A stretch of DNA of 37,240 nucleotides, from positions 1 to 37,240 of IMG/VR virus record IMGVR_UViG_3300034418_003573. One strand, given 5' to 3'. Under the pieces are notes generated by a model. That model saw only the letters and a program-made list of their open reading frames with translations, did not search any database and was not told the DNA's origin. A program made the translations under genes and the position numbers. This document shows positions 18,624 through 29,400 of this stretch, piece by piece (position 1 is the stretch's first letter; the number at the start of each line of letters is the position of its first letter). Source of the DNA: a virus.

Positions 18624-19766
18624 TCAGCGAGCGTTGCTGTACTTAAATGGGTTTTCGGCAAAGGCCATGTAGATGTATGTTCCTGACCCATCCCATACAG
18701 CATCTGCGTTTCGCAGTTTAAATCCGTTTGACAGAAAATCCACATCGTGCAGAGTACCTGTGTACTCAGTTAAACTGTCATTCGGATACAAAGTGTTTCG
18801 TGTTGGATTGATGGTGCTTCTGGTGCTGTCTTTCACGCCCCATTTGGCTGTACCTGAGTCGATGTTTTTACAAATAATCATTGCGGGTCTAAAGCCTGTG
18901 TAGACAAAAGCATCTGACCCGCCTTCGTAACTGCCAAACTTGCTGAAGCCTTCAACGCTGTGGAAGCAGTACATGATGTAAGTGTTGGAGGTAGCGTTCA
19001 TAAACGCATCTGTACCGTTCAGAGTTACAACAGAACCGTCTTGATCTGCCCAGTTGTAGTTAATACTAGCCGCATCGTTAGTGCCATTAAGATAAAGCCT
19101 GTTTACGTCAGGTGTAGTTACTGCCCAGTTATCTCCGCCAGTTCTACGCTTTACAATAACAACTTCAGGTGCGCTGTCTAAATGATGCGGGATTGAATGA
19201 CCTGCCGTTCCATTCCCTGCATATCCAATGATTCCAAATCCAGAAATTGGGCTAACTGATCCAGTATAACTTTGGCTAGTACCTGACCCAGTAGTCGACC
19301 CTGATACAGATGTTCCTGCTTTCCAGTTCCAAGCAACGTATGTGCCACCTGATTGGTTAATGCCTTCTAGCGTGTGGCTTGGATCACTACCTTTCTGAAC
19401 AGTAAATCCATCTGTTGTGAACGCATCAATGTCGCCAAAGTTTGTCCAAAATGACCCTGCTTCTGTCCTGCCTTCTTCTTGTGTTCCATTACTGGATAAA
19501 GCATTGAACGAACCGACACCACGAACAGCATCCAATAGCATATGGTCACTACCATTGCTCGATCCGTTTCTACGCTTAATCCAAGAGAAGTCGGGTGTGA
19601 AGTTAATGTCACCTGTTACACCAGAGCCTCCTGTTTGAATAGTGCGTGTTGCGTTGTCGTCACCAGACCACAACAGTGTCCCAAAGTAATCCTCTGGACT
19701 ACTTCCCTGTGCAGGGTCTATCGCAGGATCGGGTAGGTTGGCTGTACTGAGTGATTTAAAAGCCAT
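18624..19766 (-). CDS. DUF7483-type receptor-binding/tail fibre protein
   Basis: From the ATG at 19766 the protein has 380 residues: M-A-F-K-S-L-S-T-A-N-L, then a beta-rich body. Repeated family words are W-I-K-R-R, L-L-D-A-V-R-G-V-G, T-Y-V-A-W-N-W-K-A-G, Y-I-M-Y-C-F-H and F-V-Y-T-G-F-R-P. The same words appear in the C-terminal two-thirds of the 800-residue gene directly upstream, so these are paralogues. DUF7483-type proteins are widespread in marine phages and thought to be distal fibre parts, probably contacting the cell. The start directly follows the previous stop; its ribosome site is weak. The gene lacks CCWGG pentamers, unlike most of the genome. Confidence 0.7.
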   Translation of the reverse strand: MAFKSLSTANLPDPAIDPAQGSSPEDYFGTLLWSGDDNATRTIQTGGSGVTGDINFTPDFSWIKRRNGSSNGSDHMLLDAVRGVGSFNALSSNGTQEEGRTEAGSFWTNFGDIDAFTTDGFTVQKGSDPSHTLEGINQSGGTYVAWNWKAGTSVSGSTTGSGTSQSYTGSVSPISGFGIIGYAGNGTAGHSIPHHLDSAPEVVIVKRRTGGDNWAVTTPDVNRLYLNGTNDAASINYNWADQDGSVVTLNGTDAFMNATSNTYIMYCFHSVEGFSKFGSYEGGSDAFVYTGFRPAMIICKNIDSGTAKWGVKDSTRSTINPTRNTLYPNDSLTEYTGTLHDVDFLSNGFKLRNADAVWDGSGTYIYMAFAENPFKYSNAR

Positions 19767-19767
19767 A

Positions 19768-22170
19768 TCAAGAATCCAGTGAAGTTGTGTGAACGAAAGG
19801 CTGTTGACCAAAGTTGGCTGTCAATGTTCCTGACGATGCACCCGATAATGCGTGTAACCAAAATACTTTGTCGTCAGAAATGCCAGTTACAACAGGACTT
19901 CCGCTATTTGCGAGCGTTCCGTTGACTGCATAATACAGTGACCCTGATTTGACATACATCGTAACTACGTCTCCTGCTGTAAATGAAGAAAACGTACCTT
20001 GTGATGACCCGTCATCATAAACAGTGCCGTCTACACCGTAAACAACAGCCCTTGCTTGAGTCGTAGCATACACAGTTCCTTCATCGGTCTTAAACGTCTC
20101 ATCAGCAAGACCAATAACCATATTTCCTAGCGTGTTGATAGTGAACTCAGCTTTGTACCCATCAGTATCTTGTGGATCAAATCCGATAGAGCTAACAATA
20201 CCGTTGCGATTCGTGTTAACAGTGGACTTCAAATTACCTTCCGACAAAGTAAAATTACCTGCAACGACCCCATTCCAAGTCGCAAAGTTATCAGTCGGAC
20301 TGTCTGCAACGGTATCGTTATGGTCTAGGTTGACTGGTTGCCAATCGTTGTCATTACCAGACTGATCTAACCAGAAGGCCGCTTCTCTTGTGTCTGCAAA
20401 GGCGGCATAGATGTAGATATCACCAGAAGTATTGAATACTGTATTTGAATCTTTAAGCTGAAATCCATTGTCTAAAAAGTCAACAGCAAACCCACCACCA
20501 TCTGCGTCAGTCCATTCATCAAAACTACCATTGGCAAATAGCGTATTTTCATTTCCGTTTGCGACTGTTCTTGTATTGTCTTGCAACCACCAGTCAGAAC
20601 TTTTAGCCGTTCCTCCACTGTCGCTTATCTTTTTGTGGATAATAAAGGCGGGTTTAAATCCATTTGCCCCACCTGCTGTTCCATCATCCGTTGTATAAAT
20701 GATCGGGCCAGTAGAAGAACCGTTTCCAGAATAAGTGCCAAATGCGGACAGTCCAGATTTTTGTGTCCAACAGTACATGATGTAGTTGTAAGTACCTGAG
20801 TTCGTTGATCCTGCATAACCTAAGTTCATAACAGTAGATGTTGGATCGACAGTACCAAAGTTAGAGTTGTCAGTTGTTACAACCCCATCATTAGTATTCA
20901 ATCTAAGATAATGTTGGATGCTTGCTAAACTTGAGTGCCAAACAGCCCAATTTGTAGCGGTAGGAAAATTTCTTGCGGTAACCAAAACGAAATCCGGCAC
21001 AGCCCCTAAACCGTGAGCTATCGTTGAATTGTTAGTGTTATTAGCAGTATAAGAAACCACAGAAAATCCGTAGGCAGTGCTAGCAGAAAGTCTTGTGGCA
21101 GGGATAGTACCCGCTAGTGCAGACGTAGAGTCAACGCCATCAATCTTGACACTACCTGCTGTTGGAACATCCCCTGCACCTTCTGAGTTATCAACGGTAG
21201 GTGCGCCACCTGCTTTCCAACCCCAACCAACGTATTTTTTACCGGACTCGTTTATGGATACGTTTAAATGCCCGTCAACAATAAAACCATCGGTAGTTGG
21301 TTTTGAATTTGGGAATAAGTCACCTGCCCAGTTTTCTGCAAATGTTTGACTTGATGTAAGATACTTGCCAACCCCACGAACTGAATCAAATAAAATATGA
21401 TTGTATGCGCCATCACGAGCTTTTATCCACACTAAGTCAGGCTCAAAGCCCATCCCTGTAACAGAACTTGAGCTAAGGCCATTACCCCGATACAGCACAG
21501 TATTGAATGCTTCAACCGCTGTATCGTCTTGGAACGTCAGGTGAAAGCCATTCGTACCCATTTCAAAGTCTGTGGCTGTAATGTTCTTTGGAACCCACAC
21601 ACCGTTCTTGGTTTCACCGAAAGCGTCAGCGTTATGGGCTGTGCCGTCAATGAAGAATACTTCGGCTAGGTAGCCGTCTTGATAATCTGCATTCGCAGGA
21701 TCACGGCCAATACGATGAGTATATTGATTGCCAATGTACCAACTACCTGAAGGTGAATTAGATGTAGTGAAGTCTGTAATTTCTTCACCATTAACATAAA
21801 TTGCCGCAGATGATCCGCTGACATTAACAACAAAGTGATACCACGCAGACGGATCACGAAACTTGGCAGTTGGCACTCTGACTGTTGTTGTGTGTTGTAC
21901 AAACTCTAACTGCCCACTACCGTCAAAACGTATCATATGACGGTTACTACCGTCAGCCGCACCAAATACGACTTCAGTACCGCTGTTATTTGCACCAACG
22001 CTTTTTTGCCACCAACTAAATGTCCATATAGTAGAGCTAGTCCCTGCATCAATAGGAGTCCATTCTAGGTACGCAGAGTCATCATCGTTAAACCGTAGCG
22101 ATCCTTCAATGGTCTTAGGATAGAAGCCCCGTGTAGAGCCTTGCTTTGCATTACCTTGCAATATTGCCAC
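19768..22170 (-). CDS. Large LamG/DUF7483/SPRY-like receptor-binding protein
   Basis: The start is the GTG at 22170 with AGGAG 6 bases upstream, not the longer frame to 22206 that overlaps the fibre gene. The 800-residue product has three parts. A concanavalin/LamG jelly roll (about 25-190) has W-T-F-S-W-W, W-Y-H-F-V-V-N and A-E-V-F-F-I-D-G. A DUF7483-type middle (about 215-600) has L-F-D-S-V-R-G-V-G, Y-I-M-Y-C-W and F-K-P-A-F-I-I. A SPRY-like domain (about 640-790) has A-V-V-Y-G-V-D-G and L-Y-Y-A-V-N-G-T-L. It probably binds a surface glycan. It lies between the T7-type fibre and its shorter paralogue and contains no CCWGG. Confidence 0.72.
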   Translation of the reverse strand: MAILQGNAKQGSTRGFYPKTIEGSLRFNDDDSAYLEWTPIDAGTSSTIWTFSWWQKSVGANNSGTEVVFGAADGSNRHMIRFDGSGQLEFVQHTTTVRVPTAKFRDPSAWYHFVVNVSGSSAAIYVNGEEITDFTTSNSPSGSWYIGNQYTHRIGRDPANADYQDGYLAEVFFIDGTAHNADAFGETKNGVWVPKNITATDFEMGTNGFHLTFQDDTAVEAFNTVLYRGNGLSSSSVTGMGFEPDLVWIKARDGAYNHILFDSVRGVGKYLTSSQTFAENWAGDLFPNSKPTTDGFIVDGHLNVSINESGKKYVGWGWKAGGAPTVDNSEGAGDVPTAGSVKIDGVDSTSALAGTIPATRLSASTAYGFSVVSYTANNTNNSTIAHGLGAVPDFVLVTARNFPTATNWAVWHSSLASIQHYLRLNTNDGVVTTDNSNFGTVDPTSTVMNLGYAGSTNSGTYNYIMYCWTQKSGLSAFGTYSGNGSSTGPIIYTTDDGTAGGANGFKPAFIIHKKISDSGGTAKSSDWWLQDNTRTVANGNENTLFANGSFDEWTDADGGGFAVDFLDNGFQLKDSNTVFNTSGDIYIYAAFADTREAAFWLDQSGNDNDWQPVNLDHNDTVADSPTDNFATWNGVVAGNFTLSEGNLKSTVNTNRNGIVSSIGFDPQDTDGYKAEFTINTLGNMVIGLADETFKTDEGTVYATTQARAVVYGVDGTVYDDGSSQGTFSSFTAGDVVTMYVKSGSLYYAVNGTLANSGSPVVTGISDDKVFWLHALSGASSGTLTANFGQQPFVHTTSLDS

Positions 22171-22171
22171 G

Positions 22172-23938
22172 TTATGCTCCTGCGCTTGTGACTGCCGGAG
22201 TCGCACTGACCATTACGTTCGTACCATCAGAGTAGTACGACAGGAAGTAAACACCTGCTGTTGAGATGGTAGTGAGGTCTGCACTGGCAATGTATGTGGT
22301 AGCGGCGGCTGAGATAGTGTGGCCGCCAGAGTTGTCTAGCCAGATATTGCCAGACTGTCCGGCTGTAATGTTCGTGAACGTCAGCGTACCTGTGCCTGTT
22401 GGTGTGCATTTGAAGTAGTTAGATGCGTTCATGTCGAATGACAGATCGTTGTCTGTGGTCAGCGTACCAGTTGCTCTTCCAGTGACAGCGACTCCTGCTG
22501 ATGCTGTGGCGAATTTGGCGGAGTTGTCGTAGTAAAGGGATACTGCACCATTTTCATTCAAAACAGCATAGGTTTCAGATGCATTAGTATTTGTGAAGCT
22601 GACAGCCGCACTTGCTTGAATATATAAGTCACCAGTACCTAAATCTCTAATCTGGCTGTTAGTGCCATCGTGATAAATCTGTAAATCCGACCCCGTACCA
22701 AAGATAGCCTTGTCGTTGTCGCCAAAGTTCAGATCACCAGTCATGCTATCGCCAGTAACCGCAACAAAGTCTGTGCTTGCTGATGTGGCCGCAGTGCCTA
22801 AGCCAAGGTTTGTTCTAGCTGTTGCAGCGTCGGCGACATCAGACAAGTTGTTTGCTGCAGCCAGGAATGATCCGCCAGATACATAAGCAGCAACCCAAGC
22901 AGAGCCTGTGTAAAGTTTCATTACAGTATCTGTTGTGTTGAAGTACAAATCCCCAGCATCAACAGTTAAACCGTTGCCAGTGACGTATGTTTCGGCTGCG
23001 CTATCACTTGCGTGAGCGCCATAGTAACGATCATCAAAATCATCAAACGCTGCCAATGCAGCATCTCTTGCAGACTCAGCAGCAGTCTTGGCTGTCTCTG
23101 CATCATCTTTATGACCCTCTGCTGTTGTTGCGTGACCGGATGCAGTTGTCGCATGACCCTCTGCTGTTGTGGCATGACCTGAAGCCGTTGTTGCTGATGC
23201 CTCTGCATCGTCTGCGTGACCTTCCGCTGTCGTCGCGCTAGCTGCAGCTGCAGCTGCTGATGAAGACGCTGATGCAGCATCAACGATCAAGTCCCACTTA
23301 GCGCTGTCTGTGTTTGATGTCAGTGGCTGAGAACCGCTAGACGTATGCGCTGTGTTGGCTAGGAAAATGTTGTTGGTGCTGGTGTCTTTAACCAGGTCAC
23401 GCGCATTGTATGAAGTTGATGCTGACCAATCTCCCTGGTATGTACCAAGCTCTTGGGTAACAGATAAGTCACCATCGCCATCAAAAGCGAAGATTTTGTT
23501 TGCTCGATCTGCAGCAGAAATCGCAAACTCAGTCGATGAGATGGTGTTTGTAACCGATGCCTTAATAGACCGATCAATCTCTTCTTGCATTTGCTGCGTG
23601 ATAAACGTCAGGCGGTCCAACGCTTCTTCGTGCGATTCAGCAGGGAATGGATCGTTCTCAACGTAGTCTGTACCCTGGGTAAGCGCTAGCTTACGCTGAA
23701 TAACCACAGTCTCGCCTGATGCTGGAGCAGTGCCGAATGTGACGTTACCGCCACCATCGACCCCAGCATTAGATACTGTGTAGTCAGTTGTCAGAGTCTT
23801 AAGCGTTTCTGTGCCAGTGGAGCTTCGGATATAAACGTCCAGGTCACCGTCTGCAAAGATCTTGAAAGTGTACTGAAAAACGGTTGTGGTTCCGTTCCCT
23901 GAGTAACTAACCTTGTTGGTTGTACTTGATACCGTCAT
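22172..23938 (-). CDS. T7-type tail fibre protein
   Basis: The 588-residue protein begins with the T7 gp17-like fibre N-terminal domain (about 1-140), with Y-T-F-K-I-F-A-D-G-D-L-D-V-Y, a D-Y-T-V-S segment, G-E-T-V-V-I-Q-R and F-P-A-E-S-H-E-E-A-L-D. This domain plugs the fibre onto the tail. A carbohydrate-binding-module-like piece (Y-Q-G-D-W-S-A-S-T-S-Y-N-A-R-D-L-V, about 167-207) follows. Next is an Ala-rich coiled shaft (221-297) with 7-residue repeats, then a beta-rich C-terminal part with D-L-Y-I-Q and a late S-G-N-I-W-L-D-N-S-G-G-H. The domain order fits a trimeric fibre. The gene is next to the two receptor-binding candidates, which may sit on its distal end. Confidence 0.85.
   Translation of the reverse strand: MTVSSTTNKVSYSGNGTTTVFQYTFKIFADGDLDVYIRSSTGTETLKTLTTDYTVSNAGVDGGGNVTFGTAPASGETVVIQRKLALTQGTDYVENDPFPAESHEEALDRLTFITQQMQEEIDRSIKASVTNTISSTEFAISAADRANKIFAFDGDGDLSVTQELGTYQGDWSASTSYNARDLVKDTSTNNIFLANTAHTSSGSQPLTSNTDSAKWDLIVDAASASSSAAAAAASATTAEGHADDAEASATTASGHATTAEGHATTASGHATTAEGHKDDAETAKTAAESARDAALAAFDDFDDRYYGAHASDSAAETYVTGNGLTVDAGDLYFNTTDTVMKLYTGSAWVAAYVSGGSFLAAANNLSDVADAATARTNLGLGTAATSASTDFVAVTGDSMTGDLNFGDNDKAIFGTGSDLQIYHDGTNSQIRDLGTGDLYIQASAAVSFTNTNASETYAVLNENGAVSLYYDNSAKFATASAGVAVTGRATGTLTTDNDLSFDMNASNYFKCTPTGTGTLTFTNITAGQSGNIWLDNSGGHTISAAATTYIASADLTTISTAGVYFLSYYSDGTNVMVSATPAVTSAGA
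23098..23233. repeat. Heptad repeat region in the tail fibre gene
   Basis: DNA for residues about 236-281 carries near-repeats of 21 bases encoding S/E-G-H-A-T-T-A units (SGHATTA, EGHATTA, SGHATTA, EGHKDDA). A period of seven residues fits a trimeric coiled-coil fibre shaft. Direct repeats like these can change copy number and alter fibre length. Confidence 0.8.
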
Positions 23939-26436
23939 CGTGCAAGATCTCCTGCTGCTGCTCCTATGTCAGGCGCTCTTGATGGGGCAGTTTGTCCAGG
24001 TCTCCACCAATAACGCTGACCGTATTCTTTTTTCCTCAATCTCTCAAGTCTTCTCATATTCGATCTTGCATCTGGGTCTGCCCAAATCCGCATCTGATCG
24101 AAGACCATTCTTTCTAACGCTGTCCTCAAATACCAAATACTTGAGCCAGGCGTATACCTTGCTGCAAATGTTAACATTTCCTTCGCCAATTTTGGATCTT
24201 CTCCAGTCAACGCCTGGACAACATTCCCAGAGGAAAGATTCCTTAGATCACTTACAAGGCCACCAATGACTGGTCCAGCAACAGTTTCTCCAAGCCCTCT
24301 GTTGTGCCGATTGACATCAGAAAACAGGAAATCGCCATAAATACCAAAACCACCTCCAGCAAGCATTGCAGCCATCCAGAAGTCTGGGTCGTCCATTGGA
24401 CGAGGATCTCTTCCTTTTGCAATTTCTTTAAGCTGCAAACCAAGAGCGCCCATCAGCGTTGTGCTGATAATTAAATCAGCCATGTACAGCCCTTTGGCTT
24501 TTGGCCCAGAGCGCATAGCTGCCCTGGTAAAATGATCGCCAACAACTGTCACGCCAAAGTTTTTGAATTGCGCAAATGAGCGCAAAATTTCACCTGGCAG
24601 CGTTCCTGGTCTACTTTCTCCATACAGCGTATATGCGCCTCTTGCTGAAGATGTAGGGATAGCCGTGTCTGTTTCTGCATTGATTGCTTGCTGCCATTTT
24701 GTAGAAAGCCTGGTTGCTTCTTCAAAAGACAAATCAGTTCTTTTATCTATCGCTGCAGATGTTAAGAATTCTGCTCCGTCTTCAACGTATGGCGCAGTCT
24801 GCCGTATGGCATCCCAGTCAGCTTCATTGATTCCATGCTTTAACAAAGTCTCTCTGTTTTCTGGTGTCAACTGGTCAAATGTTTTTCCTGCAGCGTCCGC
24901 ATAGTAACTTGTCCAGGACATACCAAAAGCCCATCGACCAGCTGTTGTATGCGGGGAAAGCAACGAAGCGTTCATTGTGAAGTCAGAAATTCGCCTGGTA
25001 ATTTCTGTGCCTGATACGTCTCCAATGAAACGCATCTGAGCTGTAGCGACTTGCGCCCATCCGTCAGCAATCAATCCCTGGGAAATAGCTATCTTTGCTC
25101 GCTCTTCGTAACCAAGTGGATTCATGTACTTTAGGTAATCCTTGATTATCGAAGTCTGTGGCAAGCCAGCCATCCTCCTGGCAATCCGCTGAAAGTTTAA
25201 GTCTGTAATCGCAATTAGTGATGTTGCCCCCAGAAATGCACCAGAAATCAACTGACGCATACCTGCAAAAGTTTGCGCAACTTTAGGGTTTATGGGGCTA
25301 TTCACTGCTCCAGTTATGTGTTGATACAAACCTCTTGCTTTGTTTATGTCGGATGTATATTTAGCTTTTGCCTTTGGGTCGGCTCCTGTTTCTCTGTAAG
25401 CCACGTTCTCCAGGTAGGCAAGCATTGAGTGTGGGTTGGGGCCAAGAACCTCCATAACGCCAATATCCCTGGACATGGTTTCAATGTGCTGAACCATCGT
25501 TTCAAAAATATTGTCGTTGCCAAATTTTTTTTGGTACTGCAGCCAGGAATCAGCATCTTTAAAAACCAGAAACCTGTGATCTGCGCGAGTGTTCCTTAAA
25601 GCCTTTTTCCCTTGCCCACGATTGAAACCTAGCGCTGTTCTGCTTGCGTTTTCTGTAACGATTGCTTCGTGCATATCTTTTAAAGCAATCTCAATCGTCT
25701 CCCTGGTAAATGGCAGTCCCGTTGTGGAATCGATCATTTTATCCAGGTCAATGTAATCAAGTAACTCATCGCGCCAAATTTGATATCCATCATCCAGGTT
25801 CTGAGCAACTGTTCTTATCTTGTCTGCGTTATGTGATGTAGGGAAGTTCCAGTCAGCCCGCTTAGGAATATGTCCTCCAGCAGCGTTAAACCTACGTCTA
25901 AGGTATTCGCTGCCATCAGCCCAGGATGCAGATAGCTCTCGTGCAACAGCGTCACCAGTGTCTTCACCAAAACTTTCTCTTACTGCATTTTCAAGATTTG
26001 CTTTATTTCTTGTTTGCCCTAAAAGATTTCTGTGGCCTTTAGCCAGGATGTTGCTAATCCGCGCATAAGCTAGATTTCTAACAGCATCAATCTGGCCTTT
26101 TACGCTGCCAAATGTTCCAAGATTTAATTTGTCCATCAAAGCAACAATGCCTTCGCTGGCACTATTTTGATTTTTTATGGTTTTGTAGCCTAAAATATTT
26201 CGCCTGTTTTCCGTGGCCTTTCTAGCCTGGATCAATGCCACACGTTTCTTTTCCTTTGCTTCAAAAGAAAACGCATCAAATGCCTGTTGACCAGCAATTC
26301 GCTCTGCTTCAGCTTTTGGCATCCTTGCAGCATTTTCTTCAACAGCGCCTTCAAATAGATCAGAAATCTTATCTAATCGCTCCGGGTCGATCTTGCCTTC
26401 AGCCCTGGCATTTGCAATACATTGTCTAAAGCTCAT
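23935..26436 (-). CDS. Large internal virion/ejection protein (833 residues)
   Basis: The start is the ATG at 26436 sharing a base with the previous TAA (TAATG); the longer frame adds three residues from a TTG. The protein is helical with mixed charge: R-Q-C-I-A-N-A-R-A-E-G at the start, coiled segments at about 40-100, then a long region with alternating Ala/Gly helices and aromatic patches (D-Y-L-K-Y-M-N-P-L-G, W-A-F-G-M-S-W-T-S-Y-Y). A late hydrophobic part reads A-D-L-I-I-S-T-T-L-M-G-A-L-G-L. Proteins of this kind precede the fibre gene in many podoviruses and are ejected with DNA or form the internal core (T7 gp15/gp16-like role). No lysozyme motif is evident. The role is inferred from position and size. 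Confidence 0.7.
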   Translation of the reverse strand: MSFRQCIANARAEGKIDPERLDKISDLFEGAVEENAARMPKAEAERIAGQQAFDAFSFEAKEKKRVALIQARKATENRRNILGYKTIKNQNSASEGIVALMDKLNLGTFGSVKGQIDAVRNLAYARISNILAKGHRNLLGQTRNKANLENAVRESFGEDTGDAVARELSASWADGSEYLRRRFNAAGGHIPKRADWNFPTSHNADKIRTVAQNLDDGYQIWRDELLDYIDLDKMIDSTTGLPFTRETIEIALKDMHEAIVTENASRTALGFNRGQGKKALRNTRADHRFLVFKDADSWLQYQKKFGNDNIFETMVQHIETMSRDIGVMEVLGPNPHSMLAYLENVAYRETGADPKAKAKYTSDINKARGLYQHITGAVNSPINPKVAQTFAGMRQLISGAFLGATSLIAITDLNFQRIARRMAGLPQTSIIKDYLKYMNPLGYEERAKIAISQGLIADGWAQVATAQMRFIGDVSGTEITRRISDFTMNASLLSPHTTAGRWAFGMSWTSYYADAAGKTFDQLTPENRETLLKHGINEADWDAIRQTAPYVEDGAEFLTSAAIDKRTDLSFEEATRLSTKWQQAINAETDTAIPTSSARGAYTLYGESRPGTLPGEILRSFAQFKNFGVTVVGDHFTRAAMRSGPKAKGLYMADLIISTTLMGALGLQLKEIAKGRDPRPMDDPDFWMAAMLAGGGFGIYGDFLFSDVNRHNRGLGETVAGPVIGGLVSDLRNLSSGNVVQALTGEDPKLAKEMLTFAARYTPGSSIWYLRTALERMVFDQMRIWADPDARSNMRRLERLRKKEYGQRYWWRPGQTAPSRAPDIGAAAGDLAR

Positions 26437-29400
26437 TACACGCAATCCTTAAATCGTTCGATTAAAGCATCATCCATCTCAAAATCTTTTTGCATTTCGT
26501 CAAATGTTTGCATCCTGGGCTGCATTTGGGCATCCTCATCAACAAATATCCCAGCGGTAGGGAAACCGTCTGGATCATTGGTTTCGTTGACCAAATCTGT
26601 TACACTGAACTCGGAGGTATTAGAAGTGAGATTTTTCATGGTAGACGGCATATCACTGGCAGCATGGGATGTTGACAGTGACGTTGTGTCTGTGTGGGAC
26701 GGACGCGCTGGTGCCTGGAGATCAGGTAAAGGTGCCTCCCGTATATTGATGGACGACAGGTCGCCCGAAATATCAGCAGCCGAAGCTGCATCTCTTGCGC
26801 TCAAACTTGGCACCAACCTCCGGTCAATCTCAAGCGTTGCTAACATGGAATCAAACGTAGAAGGCAGTTCATCAGCGACTTCTTGATACAGAGTTCTCAT
26901 TTCGGTTGACAATCTCTTCTCAACGTCAATGTCTGCTTCGTTAATTAGTTCGCCATCATCGTCACGCTTTAATGCGCGCCAAAGTTCATAAAGTTTATGC
27001 CCGCCAGTATAAGGTTTTGTTTCCCCTTTTTTATTGACGTATGTTGCTTCATATCCAAACCTGGTTAGGTCAGCAGTATTTTTAGCGTCAAGCATGCCTG
27101 GAGGCCAAAACTGAATTTCAGCAAGCATCCCGTCAGGCATGATAACCAGGGCTTTTGCATCAAAATAACCAACTGGAGTTTTCCCCCAGCCTTCATCAAT
27201 GATGTGCCACTTGTAGTCTTCGTTTAGTTTTTTAAGTACGGCCCTGGCATCTTCTGGGCGGTAAACGGTCATGCCAGTCCTGGCTATGTCTGTAACGTTA
27301 TACAAAGATGGTAATAAGTTGTCTGGATCAGCTTTGTATTTCTCAACCAGTTTCTCTATTGTAGCATCTGCTTCTTTAACTGGAGGGACTAAAAACTTTC
27401 CAGCATCGTCTTTCTTTGGTTTAAATTCCAGGCCAAGGTCATTTGCAATTTTCTCAACCGCCTCATTCAGCGCCTGGTGATTTGCAGCGCCCCTAGTCAT
27501 CATGCTGTCAAAAGATTCAAACTCTTGGTTATGCAAGACTTCATTCATAAATGAACCAAAGCTCACTTTGTCAGACTCTTGCTTGTCTACATATCTTGGT
27601 TTTTCTTTTGCGCCAGGACGCAGAATATTGGCCATTGCTTTTTCTGATGTGGCAGAAGCAAACTCCTCATCAGTTGTTACGCGAATAGGCATGCTCTCCC
27701 ATCCGCTATCTACAGCAACCGAATAGGTACTATTTCCGTCACGCAGCTCATACGTTCCATCACCAAGATCTTTGGCTTCAACAGGCATGCGCTTTTCCAT
27801 GAGGCCTTCTTCGGCCTGAGACATAAACACTTTTGCATTAAATATTCCTTCGCCCCTAGCTCTTATTGGTTTGATATCACGCAAAGAAACCATTAAGTAA
27901 TCGCCAGTCGTATCAAAATACAAAGACGGATCTGGCTTCAGCCTTATGGCAGCCATTTGTCTGAATACTTTCCTGGCAACAGCTTCTCCAGCTGCGGTTA
28001 AACCACCTGACTGAGCTTTTGGATTTTGGCTGCGATATAAGTAAGAAAGCGTTGAGCCAATCCCGCGCCCCTGGAAATCTGTTGCGACTAGACCCTGGAC
28101 CCCACCTTCGTACCTGCGCCAATACCCAAGGATGAGATCTTCTGTCTCGTGCATAGCAAAGATGTCTGGACCGCTGCGATCTTTCATATAAATAACGCCG
28201 TCAACCCGAGCTATTTCTACAGTGCTTATTGGAAAGTCAAAGGCTTCGTCCATTGTCAAATCAGTTAACTCAAGCGAATCCAAGCGCATTGCTTCAACTT
28301 CTGGTACGCGCAGCCCACCTGGGTTGATTAACTCAATATAAGCATCTTCATCAAATTTGCCGATTGACTTAGCAACATTCTGCCGAACTTCTTCAAAAGC
28401 ATCCGCTGCCTGTTTTGTTGCCCCTTCTCCAACTACGTCGTCAAAGAGCGAGAAATCTTCGTCCTGGACAACCTGCGGGCGTTCTGAGACTTCCGCTTGA
28501 TTGCGTGAATGTACGAAATCATCTCCGCTTGCGTAGCGATCAAATTCGCCCTCATCAACTGCTCTTCTGACGGACCCGAGGAATTGTTCGACAGCTCCGT
28601 CATACTTTCCTGATTCTCTTGCAATCTTAGCTGCGTCTGTAAGCGCGGACGAGATTGGCCCCCTTGCGTTTGCGAGCGCTGTGAGGATTTCGAGCGTTTT
28701 CTCTTCATCAGTGATACGTCTCCTGTTGTTCTCTTTAATTACAACATTGCCTTCTTCTTCGAGGCGACTAGCGTTTCTAACAATGTTATTGAAAGCAGCC
28801 TTGTCTTTTCTTATTTGTTTCTGCGCTCTATCCAGGATAACTGCGCGCTCCTCAAAATAAGAATCAATAAAGGTTTCTGCGCCAAACAATCCTTCCTGGG
28901 TTACTTTTTCGTAACCAGCAACCTTAACGTCTTTGACAATCTGAGTAGCCTGGAATTCATTGTTCGGCTCAATCCTGGCTAAAACTTTAAAAGCAGCTTC
29001 CTGCATTGCAGCGTCATCAGGAATTAGTTGACCGATAACTGCGCCATAGTTCATTGGAACCAGGCCGTTTATCATATAAGGCCATAGCTCTTCATTGATT
29101 GCCATGATTGCCCTACCCTGCCTAGCAATCGCTGACTCCTTGCCGAAAGATAACTTTTCGATATCTTCCGGGCGCATCTTAAATACCCTTGCTGCATCCA
29201 ATGCAGAACCAGTTCCCTGGCGAATATTTTTAATGGCTGCTGAATAACGCAAGTCTTCCGCAGAAAAACCATCTGTTTCCCGGAAAATAATGACAGGCAG
29301 CCTTGGCTCTTGTGCCGGATCTGTATCCATAATTCGCTTAGCAAGGCCCAATCTCTGATGTCCATCGGCAACAAAATTGGCCCCGTCAGATCTTTGCCAA

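Noticed and set aside
22171-22206. Start of the large LamG protein at 22206
   Set aside because: This would overlap the fibre gene end by 35 bases without a ribosome site. The GTG at 22170 has AGGAG at ideal spacing.
23098-23233. Repeat units in the fibre gene as a CRISPR array
   Set aside because: The repeats are 21-base codon repeats of an Ala/His-rich coiled coil without spacers and lie inside a clear fibre gene.
22966-23283. 105-residue minus-strand Gln/Leu/His-rich ORF inside the fibre gene
   Set aside because: It is a frame shadow of the Ala-rich coiled-coil repeats. Its composition is explained by the repeated codons.
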